This document shows positions 43,969-52,771 of a stretch of DNA of 64,000 nucleotides, in pieces (the stretch's first letter is position 1; each line of letters opens with the position of its first letter). The position numbers and the translations under genes are program-made. The DNA is from an uncultured Pirellulaceae bacterium (GTDB lineage: Bacteria; Planctomycetota; Planctomycetia; Pirellulales; Pirellulaceae): positions 434,001 to 498,000 of the forward strand of contig CALKGE010000001.1 in the NCBI GenBank assembly GCA_938084685.1, given 5' to 3'. A model generated the notes under the pieces. The model worked only from the letters and a program-made list of their open reading frames with translations. It was not told the DNA's origin and ran no database searches.

Positions 43969-46900
43969 TTACTCACCTCGGAGTGCGGGTATTAACGGGG
44001 CTTTCAAAGTAGCTCGGACTGCCAGCAGCCCAGAGACAATACCGACAACTAATATAACCAGCAGCATGACGAACAGATCGAAGCCAGGCGGCGAGGCTTC
44101 AGCGAAAATGATGTGCGGTAGTACAGCAAACAGGGCTGCTAGAACTCCTGTGACTAATCCCGTGCAAAGCAGGACCACGTTTTCACAGAGGACCATCTTT
44201 GCCAGGCGGCGCGGAGAGAACCCTGTTGCTTTCATCAGTGCAAGTTCCCCTCGACGTTCCAGAATGCTGCGGAGCTGGACGGTTGCCAACCCAAAGGTAC
44301 CCAGCAGCAATCCCAGAGCGCCGAGGCTTTGGAAGGCGCTGATGTAAGTGTTTTGCACCGCCAGAAGTTCTTCCAGCAAAGACTGAGTGGACTGCATGTC
44401 CAGTCCCTGATCACGAAAGCGGTTTTCCAGAATGGAACGCGTGGTACCATCGGCTTGTTGTTCAGTAGCCAGGAAATAACGATAACCACTGATGTGAGGG
44501 AACAGTTGTTTGAAATCCTGCTCACTAACCAGCAGGCTCCCTTGCAGGATGCTGTTGGCAAGAAACCCGACGACCTGAAAATGAATCGTGTGTCCGTCTT
44601 CGTAGGTAATGTCGAAAGTTTGTTCCATACCACCATACAGTTTCAGGCTGTACATGGCAGTATTTTTATCGATGACGACAGGGACTGGATTGCCTTCTGT
44701 TCCGTCATGTGCTGCGCCGGCGGAGTCCAGGAGGTGCCAGGGATTTTTCTGCTGGTTCTGATCGGCAGTATTGGTTCCCCAAATGAATGGAGTGGCGGCT
44801 GTATCGAAATGATCGATGAAGTCCTGCGGGATGCCCAGAACGCGCGGTCGCGCGGCCTGATATACATTACTGCAACTGGCATTATCTCCCGGTTTGTAAC
44901 GGAGACAATGGATCGTTTCAGTGGTTAGTTGAGCCGCGTCACCTTTTTCAAAGACACGCGCATGCAGATCACGTTGGGCAAGGTTTTCGTAGACAGGCAT
45001 GGAACTCAGGCCCCAATAGGCGAAACCGCCACGGCCGTTGTCAGATGGAGTGAGCTTGAAGGCGCCCATGGCGATAATCAGAAAAGAGGCCATCGCCATC
45101 AGACCAATCGTCAAGGTGCTGCGGCCAGGATTGCGTCCTGCGTTCCGGGAGGCAAGCCAGTGGATGGGCAGGTGCATTCGACGAATAGAATCGGCAGCCC
45201 AGCCTCCTCGGAGGAACGAGCGTATACGTAACAGGAGGGCGGTCAAAACCAGAAATCCTGCTCCAACAAAAGCTCCAGCCTGACCCTCACTGCCCAGCGA
45301 AGATCCGACGTCGGGTAATGCTGCAGCGATTGCCAGGAGCATGCCAATTCCAAACAGCACGAGTGCCGGGCTGATAATTGACGAGCGTTTTTTGGTCTCT
45401 TTCTGCCCCAGCGGATTGTCAATATTCCCCGCCAGCAGTCGTCTGACTGTGACATTGCAGGTTCGACGTATGGCCCAGGCGATTGTGCCCGCAGAGATCA
45501 GCACACCAAGCAGATAACCGATGGCCAGACTTCGTCCGGTCACATGGAAATTCAGAAAAGAAGTAACAATGGCGTCCACCCACCAGGTACTGAGCCCGGT
45601 AAGCATCAGTTTGCCATAGCCGATCCCGATGAGCACTCCGAGTGCAGCTCCGGCAGCCGAAACGGCGGTAGCTTCACAGATCAGAAGCCTGCTAATCTGC
45701 TGTCTTCGAAGTCCAAGTGCCAGCAGGACGCCCAGCTGATCGGCTCGTTGCTGGATCCCCAGTTTGAAGAGTACGGCGATCAGCATCAGCGCACTGGCGA
45801 TCACAAACAGACTCAGCCCCAGGAACAATCCGTCAAAGGGGGTGGAACCTGCAGCAGCTTTCAGTCCATCCCGTTTTACCGAGATGAAATTCATTCCAAA
45901 GGTTGAATCGGATTGCGTAACCCCGTTTTGCATTTTCTCGGCAACCGTCTGCTGATCACTGAAGGGTATGCGAATGGTCGTGTGGCTGCCAAAGCGACTT
46001 CCCCATAGCTTACGTCCCAGTTCAAGCGAGACAAAGGCTTTTGGCGTGGTGCGATGATTGTTCCAGTAATTGTCATCCTGGCCGCGAATACGGTTTACCG
46101 TTGCAAACGGAAGATCCCAATCGTTAATCGAATCCTGATCGGTCACACCAGGGACTTCCGGAGTCAAATCGGGGTCGTTCAGCAATGTTGGTGGTTGACG
46201 GAAGAGTGCCTTCCGTCGGCGGCCGTACGGTCTTCGTGGCTCGGTCAGACTGAAGACTTCGACCACTTTCAGGTCAACCCAACGTTCAATAGTCTGTCCA
46301 TGGGTCGTTTCAGGTTCGAAATAATCGATTCTAATCCAGTCACCAGGTGAAACTTCCAAGTCGTCTGCCAGCCAGCTGTTGATCGCAACTTCATCATCTT
46401 TTAGCCGGAGTGGTTTGCCATTCGCATCCAACAGAGGTCCCAGGCCTTCCATGCTGTCAACGGCGGTGATCATGGAGTACGGTACAATGTCTCCGTAAAT
46501 TTCGGGATCCCGTTTTTCGTCAACAATGCCACCGGTAACCGACGGTGATTCGTTTACAGGTACTTTCATCATGGCGTTGGCCAGATAGGTCATGACCGGC
46601 TGGGCGTCCTGGCCCAATGCCTGACTTGCCAGATTGACAGCCTCGTCGTCCAGTATCATCTTGACGCTGGAAAGACTGTGGTACTTCAGTATCACATTGT
46701 CCTCGCTGTTACCGCCTTCAGGTTCCCAATCGATAGAGACATCGGTAAGCAGCAGTCCCAGGTCATCAATAGTCGGCTTGAGTGATGTTTGCAGAATGGC
46801 TGTCGCGGCTGCATCGGGTGCCGTTTCTATTTGGCCACCGGAAACCAGAATGGCATTGGCCCGATCTTCCTGATCCAATTCGTCCTGCAGAAACGTCAGA

Positions 46901-47565
46901 TTGACATATGCGTTCAGGGAAACCTGTTGCGAGGATGTGAGTGAGAAACGGCCCAGATCGGTAGCAGGGATGATTTCCGAAACGGTGAGACGGGGAATAC
47001 TGTGGATTCGGTCATCCTGACTTCCCAGAGGACTGTCAGCATTGACCTGCTTGTCTTCGGGAAGACGAAGTGTAACAAGATCACCAACCTGAACTTTCAG
47101 CTCATCTGCCAGTGGTTGATTCAGTACGATTTCATCCTCCGCGGGTTGAATGGATTCCTCCCGTTCTGTCTGACCAAAGCTCCAGAATTGCTCATTGACT
47201 CCCATCACCAGAATGTTGGATGCGATCTGGATGGTCTGCGTGTCACCGGTCATGGTGGCGGATTCCAGCGTCCCCTGGGGGAAGAGAATGGCGGCGGTAG
47301 CCTGTTGATACAGCTCCTGCTGAAAAGCTTCCGAAGCTTCCAGCTCGTCGACTAGCTTGGTACGGAAAAAATGCGGGGTGACCAGAATCTCATCGATCAG
47401 TCCCAGGCGTCCCAGGGTAAGTTCTTTGAGGCTTCCGCGCATACTGTCGCCGATGAGCAGTGCCCCGGTGAGCACGGCGGTTGCGGCTGCTACTCCGAGC
47501 GCGACCGTCAGATTGATCCGCCAGTGGTGAACGAGACTTCGCAGAACGAATTGTTTGTTGTTCAT
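43969..47565 (-). CDS. FtsX/MacB-type ABC transporter permease
   Basis: The 1198-residue protein has an N-terminal membrane helix (LTVALGVAAATAVLTGALLIG), a very large extracytoplasmic domain of about 500 residues, then FtsX-type helices in the middle (LFLGLSLFVIASALMLIAVLF) and another set at the C-terminus (LGLLLGTFGLATVQLRSILERRGELALMKATG). The last two match PF02687. Its ATPase lies 23 bases upstream on the same strand. Such pairs export or extract lipids, lipoproteins or peptides across the inner membrane. Substrate unknown. Confidence 0.87.
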   Translation of the reverse strand: MNNKQFVLRSLVHHWRINLTVALGVAAATAVLTGALLIGDSMRGSLKELTLGRLGLIDEILVTPHFFRTKLVDELEASEAFQQELYQQATAAILFPQGTLESATMTGDTQTIQIASNILVMGVNEQFWSFGQTEREESIQPAEDEIVLNQPLADELKVQVGDLVTLRLPEDKQVNADSPLGSQDDRIHSIPRLTVSEIIPATDLGRFSLTSSQQVSLNAYVNLTFLQDELDQEDRANAILVSGGQIETAPDAAATAILQTSLKPTIDDLGLLLTDVSIDWEPEGGNSEDNVILKYHSLSSVKMILDDEAVNLASQALGQDAQPVMTYLANAMMKVPVNESPSVTGGIVDEKRDPEIYGDIVPYSMITAVDSMEGLGPLLDANGKPLRLKDDEVAINSWLADDLEVSPGDWIRIDYFEPETTHGQTIERWVDLKVVEVFSLTEPRRPYGRRRKALFRQPPTLLNDPDLTPEVPGVTDQDSINDWDLPFATVNRIRGQDDNYWNNHRTTPKAFVSLELGRKLWGSRFGSHTTIRIPFSDQQTVAEKMQNGVTQSDSTFGMNFISVKRDGLKAAAGSTPFDGLFLGLSLFVIASALMLIAVLFKLGIQQRADQLGVLLALGLRRQQISRLLICEATAVSAAGAALGVLIGIGYGKLMLTGLSTWWVDAIVTSFLNFHVTGRSLAIGYLLGVLISAGTIAWAIRRTCNVTVRRLLAGNIDNPLGQKETKKRSSIISPALVLFGIGMLLAIAAALPDVGSSLGSEGQAGAFVGAGFLVLTALLLRIRSFLRGGWAADSIRRMHLPIHWLASRNAGRNPGRSTLTIGLMAMASFLIIAMGAFKLTPSDNGRGGFAYWGLSSMPVYENLAQRDLHARVFEKGDAAQLTTETIHCLRYKPGDNASCSNVYQAARPRVLGIPQDFIDHFDTAATPFIWGTNTADQNQQKNPWHLLDSAGAAHDGTEGNPVPVVIDKNTAMYSLKLYGGMEQTFDITYEDGHTIHFQVVGFLANSILQGSLLVSEQDFKQLFPHISGYRYFLATEQQADGTTRSILENRFRDQGLDMQSTQSLLEELLAVQNTYISAFQSLGALGLLLGTFGLATVQLRSILERRGELALMKATGFSPRRLAKMVLCENVVLLCTGLVTGVLAALFAVLPHIIFAEASPPGFDLFVMLLVILVVGIVSGLLAVRATLKAPLIPALRGE

Positions 47566-47588
47566 AACTCTGCAACCAGGAGGGCTTG

Positions 47589-48269
47589 CTATTGCTCAGG
47601 TGTCGTCAGACGACCATCGTTGATTTCCAACTGCTTCTCCAGCATGTTTGCCAGATCTCTGCTGTGGCTGACCACGATCAGCACCATTTCTTCGGCTTGC
47701 TGAATTTCAAGCAGAAGCTCGCCGATCTGCAGAGCGTTTCTACGATCGAGATTCCCGGTCGGCTCGTCGGCCAGGATGAGTGATGGACGGCAGATGAGTG
47801 ATCTGGCGACCGCTACGCGTTCTCGTTCGCCACCAGACAATTCAGCGGGGCGGTGCAGAGACCGATCGGCCAATCCGACTCGTTCAATTAATGCCTCTGC
47901 ACGGGCAATATCATCCTTGGATGGCTTTCCAGTGGCCATGGTTGGAATAAGCACATTTTCCAACACACTTAACTGCGGCAGTAAGTGGTGTTCCTGAAAG
48001 ATGAAGCCAATATTAGCGTTGCGAAACTTTGCCAGTTCATCCTCATCTAATGCGAATGGATCAATGTCATTGAGTGTATAGGTGCCGCTGGTGGGGTAGT
48101 CCAGTGTTCCGAGGATGTTCAGTAAGGTACTTTTTCCTGAGCCGCTGGGACCGATGACCGCGACGTTATCACCGGCGCGCAATTCCAGGTCAATCCCTTT
48201 GAGGATCTGCAAGGGTTCACCATGCGAAGGATATTCCTTTTTGAGGTCTTTGATGACAAGATGCGCCAT
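47589..48269 (-). CDS. LolD/MacB-type ABC transporter ATP-binding protein
   Basis: The 226-residue protein has a Walker A of VIGPSGSGKSTLL, a Q-loop FIFQEHHLLP, the signature motif ELSGGERERVAVARSL and a Walker B LILADEPTGNLD. The LolD/MacB subgroup drives FtsX-type permeases, and the very large permease gene follows 23 bases downstream. The upstream neighbour, 14 bases away, is the terpenoid-cyclase-like gene. Confidence 0.93.
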   Translation of the reverse strand: MAHLVIKDLKKEYPSHGEPLQILKGIDLELRAGDNVAVIGPSGSGKSTLLNILGTLDYPTSGTYTLNDIDPFALDEDELAKFRNANIGFIFQEHHLLPQLSVLENVLIPTMATGKPSKDDIARAEALIERVGLADRSLHRPAELSGGERERVAVARSLICRPSLILADEPTGNLDRRNALQIGELLLEIQQAEEMVLIVVSHSRDLANMLEKQLEINDGRLTTPEQ

Positions 48270-48283
48270 AGTTGTCCTTTAGC

Positions 48284-49222
48284 TTAGTTTTCCAGGTCAG
48301 CATGAATCAGCGCCAGGCAGCCGATTCCATAAAAGGTGTATTCAACGTCACAGACTTTATCCCATTGAGCCCCGTGAAAACCGCCTGCATCCTGCTGGAG
48401 TCTATTAGCATACCTCAATAACTGCGTTCGATCGATTTTTCTGCCTCCTCCGAGGTCGATCAAAGTGAGATATCCGGTGAAGCTGCTCAGCAGATCGGCA
48501 ATTGGAATCCGAGTGTTTGCTCGTAATCCCCCTTCGTCAGTCTGCATTTCACCAAGGAACTCAACGGTGTCTTCTCGCAATTCATCATCCAACGCATTGA
48601 GAATTTTGAGGATGCCAATGGCTGCCGCGGTGGGATTGGTTCCAGCACGTTTTTGTTGCCGGACTTCCCGGAATCCTCCTCCGCTTTCATTTTCCTGATC
48701 AAAGACGAATTGAATGAGGGGATTGGGGTCTTTGATTGGCCGCTCGATAAGTTCGCAACAGAGTAAAACGAGAAAGGAATTGTAGGTGCTGCCGACGCTG
48801 CTGGCGGGATTCTTGGCATAGCCACCATCGTCACGTCGTAAGGATTCGAAGAAATCCGCCACGGCATCTTTCCATTGAGAGCAAGCGGATTCAAAGACAT
48901 CGATCCCGGCAGCGTTTTCCAGAAGTGAAGCGCTGTAAATCAAGGCAGCCAGATCAACTACCGATTCCTGTTGGGCCAATCGGGATCGTAGAAATTGTGC
49001 AGCTAATTCGGCACGTTCGCCGTACAGTTCGCCTGTGATGGCCAACGTTCTTAATGCAAACGAAGTGTAATATGGATCACTGACACCTTCGCGGCCTGAC
49101 CATCCACCATCTCCGTTCTGTTTTTCACCTACCCAGCAGGCATGTCGCTGGCGAATTGCTTCAGGTACATTGCCCATGGCCGTCGCCAGTCGTATGGTAA
49201 GCTCCTGAAGATATGCAGACAT
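48284..49222 (-). CDS. Terpenoid cyclase/protein prenyltransferase beta-like alpha-barrel protein
   Basis: The 312-residue protein is built of helical repeats with glycine-rich turns (QNGDGGWSGREG, RRDDGGYAKNP, QTDEGGLRAN, QQDAGGFHGAQW) typical of the (alpha/alpha)6 barrel shared by squalene cyclases and protein prenyltransferase beta subunits. The segment CDVEYTFYGIGCLALI aligns with the zinc site region of prenyltransferases, but the histidine ligand appears as tyrosine, so a zinc-dependent prenyltransferase is doubtful. No DxDD motif of SHC is present. Function is open; lipid binding or modification is plausible given the ABC exporter next door. Confidence 0.72.
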   Translation of the reverse strand: MSAYLQELTIRLATAMGNVPEAIRQRHACWVGEKQNGDGGWSGREGVSDPYYTSFALRTLAITGELYGERAELAAQFLRSRLAQQESVVDLAALIYSASLLENAAGIDVFESACSQWKDAVADFFESLRRDDGGYAKNPASSVGSTYNSFLVLLCCELIERPIKDPNPLIQFVFDQENESGGGFREVRQQKRAGTNPTAAAIGILKILNALDDELREDTVEFLGEMQTDEGGLRANTRIPIADLLSSFTGYLTLIDLGGGRKIDRTQLLRYANRLQQDAGGFHGAQWDKVCDVEYTFYGIGCLALIHADLEN

Positions 49223-49255
49223 CGTGGAATGATCTTAAGTCAGGGAGAAGTTGGA

Positions 49256-49696
49256 TCAGGTGGGATTGCTGAGAGCAGGATCTACAAACGATTCAAGCTG
49301 TTGTCGAATTTCTTCCGGAATCTCACGTGAGGTTGGTTTCTGTCCCTTTTCGATGCGACAGCAGACAGCAGTAATCTCTCCGCTAGCGACCGACTGTTCG
49401 TTAACCAGGAAATGGTGATGGTAGGTGACACTACGAGACCCCAGTTTTTTTATGCGGACTTCGATTGTCATTTCGTCTTCGAAATGGACCGGTCCCCGGT
49501 ATTCGGCACTGGCTGACACGCGAGGCCAGCTGACTGTATCAGATCCGGCGTTCAGCACGACACTTGTACCAATACTTCGCAGCAGTTCATGTTCTGCTTC
49601 TTCCATGTAGGTGAAGTAAGCCGAAAAGTGCATGATACCGGCGGCATCGGTGTCACGAAATTCAACACGTTTTGTGGTAGTAAAAAATTGAGCCAT
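49256..49696 (-). CDS. Acyl-CoA thioesterase, 4HBT/YbgC hotdog family
   Basis: The 146-residue hotdog-fold protein has the N-terminal active-site block VEFRDTDAAGIMHFSAYFTYMEEAEHELL, with aspartate in the family position, and IEVRIKKLGSRSVTYHHHFL. It hydrolyses acyl- or hydroxybenzoyl-CoA thioesters. It heads a minus-strand unit with the terpenoid-cyclase-like gene (33 bases downstream) and is 133 bases from rpsR, with the rpsR terminator between. Confidence 0.88.
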   Translation of the reverse strand: MAQFFTTTKRVEFRDTDAAGIMHFSAYFTYMEEAEHELLRSIGTSVVLNAGSDTVSWPRVSASAEYRGPVHFEDEMTIEVRIKKLGSRSVTYHHHFLVNEQSVASGEITAVCCRIEKGQKPTSREIPEEIRQQLESFVDPALSNPT

Positions 49697-49758
49697 GGCT
49701 TTATTATAGATACCGTTTTATCGGTTGAAGCTGCTGTTACTGATAAAAAGAAGGCGAT

Positions 49759-49790
49759 AAAAAAACACACGTCCTGCAGGAGAACGTGTG
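49759..49790 (-). terminator. Rho-independent terminator of rpsR
   Basis: On the minus strand the stem CACACGT/ACGTGTG, with an inner TCC/GGA pairing, is followed by seven Ts. It lies about 40 bases past the rpsR stop. Stem, T-run and position all fit an intrinsic terminator. Confidence 0.8.
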
Positions 49791-49829
49791 CTTGATGACT
49801 TGAAGCGGCAGACAATAGATTACCGAAGT

Positions 49830-50099
49830 TTATTCGCCTTCGTAGGGCAGCAGAGCCATAAAACGGGCTCGTTTGATCGCCTGAGTTACCGCATGCTGGC
49901 TGGCAGCCGAGCAGCCTGTTTTACGTCGACCGACAATACGGCCGTGTCGATTGACAAGCTTTTTGAGCATGTCGGTATCTTTGTAATCCACAAACATGGG
50001 ACGTGGACGTTTGCCATCCACCATGAGTGGATCACGTTTACGGGAACGAGAACGAGCTTTTGTACGTTTTCGTGCTTTTGATGATGAACGAGGTGGCAT
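49830..50099 (-). CDS. rpsR: 30S ribosomal protein S18
   Basis: The 89-residue basic protein has the S18 signature region ([49 protein letters not shown]). The N-terminal extension [17 protein letters not shown] is longer and more basic than in E. coli S18. The gene stands alone: its usual partners rpsF (S6) and rplI (L9) are not in the window. It has a structured leader and a strong terminator, so it is likely a separate transcript. Confidence 0.97.
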   Translation of the reverse strand: MPPRSSSKARKRTKARSRSRKRDPLMVDGKRPRPMFVDYKDTDMLKKLVNRHGRIVGRRKTGCSAASQHAVTQAIKRARFMALLPYEGE

Positions 50100-50156
50100 T
50101 TAACTTTTACTCCTGAACGGGCCCGCAAAGGCCAATGGGATCTTAACCGTTCGTCA

Positions 50157-50218
50157 CCTCCCCAAGACTCGGTTCCAGTCTTCTGGTCTCACCTGCACGT
50201 GCAGGCAATGGAGGAGGG
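50157..50218 (-). promoter_or_regulatory. Structured rpsR leader, possible S6:S18-type autoregulatory element
   Basis: On the minus strand, between the promoter candidate and rpsR, there is a palindrome CCTGCACGTGCAGG (50192-50205), then a hairpin AAGACT-GGAACCG-AGTCTT (50164-50182) whose loop contains CCG, enclosed by a possible CCTCC/GGAGG outer pairing. Known S6:S18 leader RNAs carry a conserved CCG next to a hairpin, so self-regulation by S18 is a reasonable guess, not shown. Confidence 0.4.
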
Positions 50219-50227
50219 AAACAGTCC

Positions 50228-50255
50228 ATTTTAGGTCACTCAAAGAACCCCACAA
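50228..50255 (-). promoter_or_regulatory. Candidate sigma-70 promoter for rpsR
   Basis: On the minus strand TTGTGG and TAAAAT are separated by 16 bases, upstream of the structured leader. It overlaps the terminator stem of the preceding gene. Weak -35; inferred from sequence only. Confidence 0.3.
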
Positions 50256-50287
50256 GGCCAAATCAGTCGGACTTTGTGGGGTTTTTT
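50246..50287 (-). terminator. Terminator between the symporter gene and rpsR
   Basis: A perfect ten-base stem (AACCCCACAA/TTGTGGGGTT) with an 18-base loop, 31 bases past the symporter stop. On the minus strand it is followed by CTTTGA, a short T-run; on the plus strand by six Ts, so it could work in both directions. Only the minus-strand symporter gene needs it. Confidence 0.75.
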
Positions 50288-50317
50288 GGGTATTTGTCGG
50301 TGCGGATCTAATTGGTA

Positions 50318-52309
50318 TTAGCGGGGATCCGGAAAGAACTTTTTGAGTGTTTCGTCAGACGGCGGTTTGGTGACCAGAGACACAATGATCATGGCTGATG
50401 TTGAAATCAGGATCATGAAGGTGACCGGCATTACTCCCAAAACGTCGTAGTGTGGATTGGATGCAAATCCGGAATCCTGGAACATGTAAAGCCAGCTTAT
50501 TCCCGCTCCGATTACGGCTGCGTAAGCACCTGCTTTGGTCAGTTTTCTCCAGTAGAGGCTGGCCAGGACCAAGGGGAACAGGCTGGAGAATCCGCTAAAG
50601 CACCACACACCCAGAGTGAAGACTCGCCGTGGTTCAAACAGGCTGAACAGGTAGGTTAACGCGACGATTCCGACGATGAAGGTTCGGGCAATCACGATCA
50701 GCTGTTTGTCTGTGAAACGGTCATTTCGGCTGTAGTGAGTCACAATGTCGGTCGTGAACATGGTTCCTACGCAGAGGAACTGACTGTCAAGCGAGGACAT
50801 AATGGCCGCCAGAATACCTGCGGACAGTAGCCCGGCCACAAAGGGATGTGTTAATGCCTTCACGGCAGCAGGCAGGACGGCATTGGGAGGAAAGTGTGAA
50901 GGAATGAGAGCAGCACCAGTGTCAGGATGAACAGCACTGGTCATCCAGACACCTAATAGAACACACGGTACCCAGACCAGCATGATAAAGATTGGGTGAG
51001 CCACAACAGCCAGCTTGAAGCTGTCCGCACTCTTGGCGGTCAGCCAGTGCTGGAAAAGGTGAGGGAACATGCCGACCGAGAGTGGTACGAAGAAGTAGGT
51101 CAGGAATTTCCAGGGGTTCATACCGCGAGGTGCATCCGGTGCCCACTTCGAAGCTCGATAAACACCTCGCGCTTTCTTCCGTGTCCATTTGCCAGGATCG
51201 CTTGGATTTCCAATTTGCGCCTTAAACATTTTTATACCCGCTTCATCCGTTCCTGCTTGGCGAGGATAATGTTGCAACTCCTCGTGGGTCAGTAAATGAT
51301 CTGCGAAATGGTCACTATCTTTAGCATCGAATTCACGGTCGTCCTGTTCCAGCAGAGCATGATTTTTTTCTTCGACAGACAGAGAGTCGAGCAGTCCATT
51401 TCTCCTGGCAAATGCGGCTGGCGCTCTGTCCTTTTTCAGAAATGGCGGAAGTGGTGCTTTAAATTCATCAAAGGCCTGCTTCGTTTGTTCGTCCGTCAAC
51501 GTCAGCTTCTGGTGGTTGACAGCATAGTTATAAAACGCCACGGTCTGCCATTTTGCATAGGCTTGCTCGTACTCCTGAGTATCCTGTGGATCGACTGAAC
51601 GCTTCATCTTGGATGGGTTTTTCTCTAGCACGTTAGCAGTTGCCTGTTCGAGTCCACCCAGTTTGTTGGAGATGATAAAGAAGGTAATCAGGCCAAGAAT
51701 CATGAAGACAATGGTCTGAGCTGTATTCGCCATGGCTGTACCGCGCATCCCGCCGAAGAATACATAAATCAGCACAACGATACAGATGACCAGTGATGCC
51801 ATCCAGGGAGGCACTCCGTAGTCATATTCCGCAAACGCCGTTTCAAATGCTCCTTCGGTGATACTGTTGATCACAGTTCCCGAAGCCATCACGCCGATGA
51901 GCAGGTAGGGGATTACCAGGCCTACGAGAATGGGGAACAGGATGACTCCGATCTTGTCACTTTCCAAACGATCCCGGAAGTACTGGATCTGAGTTGTATA
52001 TCCGTACTTGCGTCCCAGGCTCCAGAGTTTGACCCCGAGAACGAAGAAGCATAGTGAGTGAATAATACCGCTGGAGGAAGCCAGCAGTCCGTAAACTCCG
52101 GCGCCTTCTTTAAAGGATTCTCCTGTGGATCCGACCAGAGCAAAAGCGGTCATGGTAGTTCCGAACAGAGACATTAGCAGCATGAAGGGGCCAATGGAAT
52201 GACTGGCCAGCATGTAATCCTTACTGGTTCCCCGGAACAGTTTACTGGAAAAGATTCCCAGCCCGAGAAGTAAACAGAGGTAGATGGAGATGATGATTAA
52301 CTGGGTCAT
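50318..52309 (-). CDS. Sodium:solute symporter (SSS family) with large hydrophilic insert
   Basis: The 663-residue membrane protein is longer than usual SSS members (about 480-550). The N-terminal half has TM segments with LFGTTMTAFALVGSTGESFKEGAG and the second half GILAAIMSSLDSQFLCVGTMFTTDI, family blocks of the LeuT-like fold. Between about residues 230 and 400 there is a hydrophilic, charged insert (starting NVLEKNPSKMKRSVDPQ) before the helices resume at FLTYFFVPLSVGMFPHLFQHWL. The solute is unknown. Its ATG shares one base with the stop of the DUF3311 gene (TAATG). Confidence 0.87.
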   Translation of the reverse strand: MTQLIIISIYLCLLLGLGIFSSKLFRGTSKDYMLASHSIGPFMLLMSLFGTTMTAFALVGSTGESFKEGAGVYGLLASSSGIIHSLCFFVLGVKLWSLGRKYGYTTQIQYFRDRLESDKIGVILFPILVGLVIPYLLIGVMASGTVINSITEGAFETAFAEYDYGVPPWMASLVICIVVLIYVFFGGMRGTAMANTAQTIVFMILGLITFFIISNKLGGLEQATANVLEKNPSKMKRSVDPQDTQEYEQAYAKWQTVAFYNYAVNHQKLTLTDEQTKQAFDEFKAPLPPFLKKDRAPAAFARRNGLLDSLSVEEKNHALLEQDDREFDAKDSDHFADHLLTHEELQHYPRQAGTDEAGIKMFKAQIGNPSDPGKWTRKKARGVYRASKWAPDAPRGMNPWKFLTYFFVPLSVGMFPHLFQHWLTAKSADSFKLAVVAHPIFIMLVWVPCVLLGVWMTSAVHPDTGAALIPSHFPPNAVLPAAVKALTHPFVAGLLSAGILAAIMSSLDSQFLCVGTMFTTDIVTHYSRNDRFTDKQLIVIARTFIVGIVALTYLFSLFEPRRVFTLGVWCFSGFSSLFPLVLASLYWRKLTKAGAYAAVIGAGISWLYMFQDSGFASNPHYDVLGVMPVTFMILISTSAMIIVSLVTKPPSDETLKKFFPDPR

Positions 52310-52566
52310 TACTCACCTCCCTCCTGGGAAACGGCTTCGGTGGCAGCCAGCTCCACATCGTCCTCACTGAAGTCAGGCCAGGCAATTTTCGTGGCCAGAA
52401 ACCAGGTTGCTCCGGCTCCGATTGAGATGCCAGCCTGCCACAGAAGTGCCATGGGCATGAACCCAAAGACAGGTTCTTTATTGTCCCAGTTCCATATATC
52501 GTGGTGTAAAACAATCAGCAGGATAACCAGGCCGACGATAATCCACTTACCGGTAGATTTATTCAT
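52309..52566 (-). CDS. DUF3311-type small membrane partner of the symporter
   Basis: The 85-residue protein has two hydrophobic segments (WIIVGLVILLIVLHHDIWNWDN and MALLWQAGISIGAGATWFLAT), then an acidic tail. DUF3311 proteins often precede SSS symporter genes and are probably small subunits. The TAATG overlap with the symporter gene supports co-translation. Confidence 0.78.
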   Translation of the reverse strand: MNKSTGKWIIVGLVILLIVLHHDIWNWDNKEPVFGFMPMALLWQAGISIGAGATWFLATKIAWPDFSEDDVELAATEAVSQEGGE

Positions 52567-52771
52567 GATCTGTTATGTAGTCCGTAGGTGATGAAATGAC
52601 CGTGCAACCTGAGGTTCAGGGCCAGAGCGGTAAACTACTAGTTTAGTATTTCAGTGCGCGGTCCGCCACAGTTTTCGAATTGGGAAGGGACATCTGTCCC
52701 AGATCGAAGTCGTACAGTTAGTTCGACCCAAAAAGTTTACCAAAGTAACGGGTTCAGAGGGACGTTTGAGC

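Noticed and set aside
48284-49222. Protein prenyltransferase beta subunit as the function of the barrel protein
   Set aside because: The expected zinc histidine appears as tyrosine in CDVEYTFYG, so I keep it as a barrel-fold protein without assigned activity.
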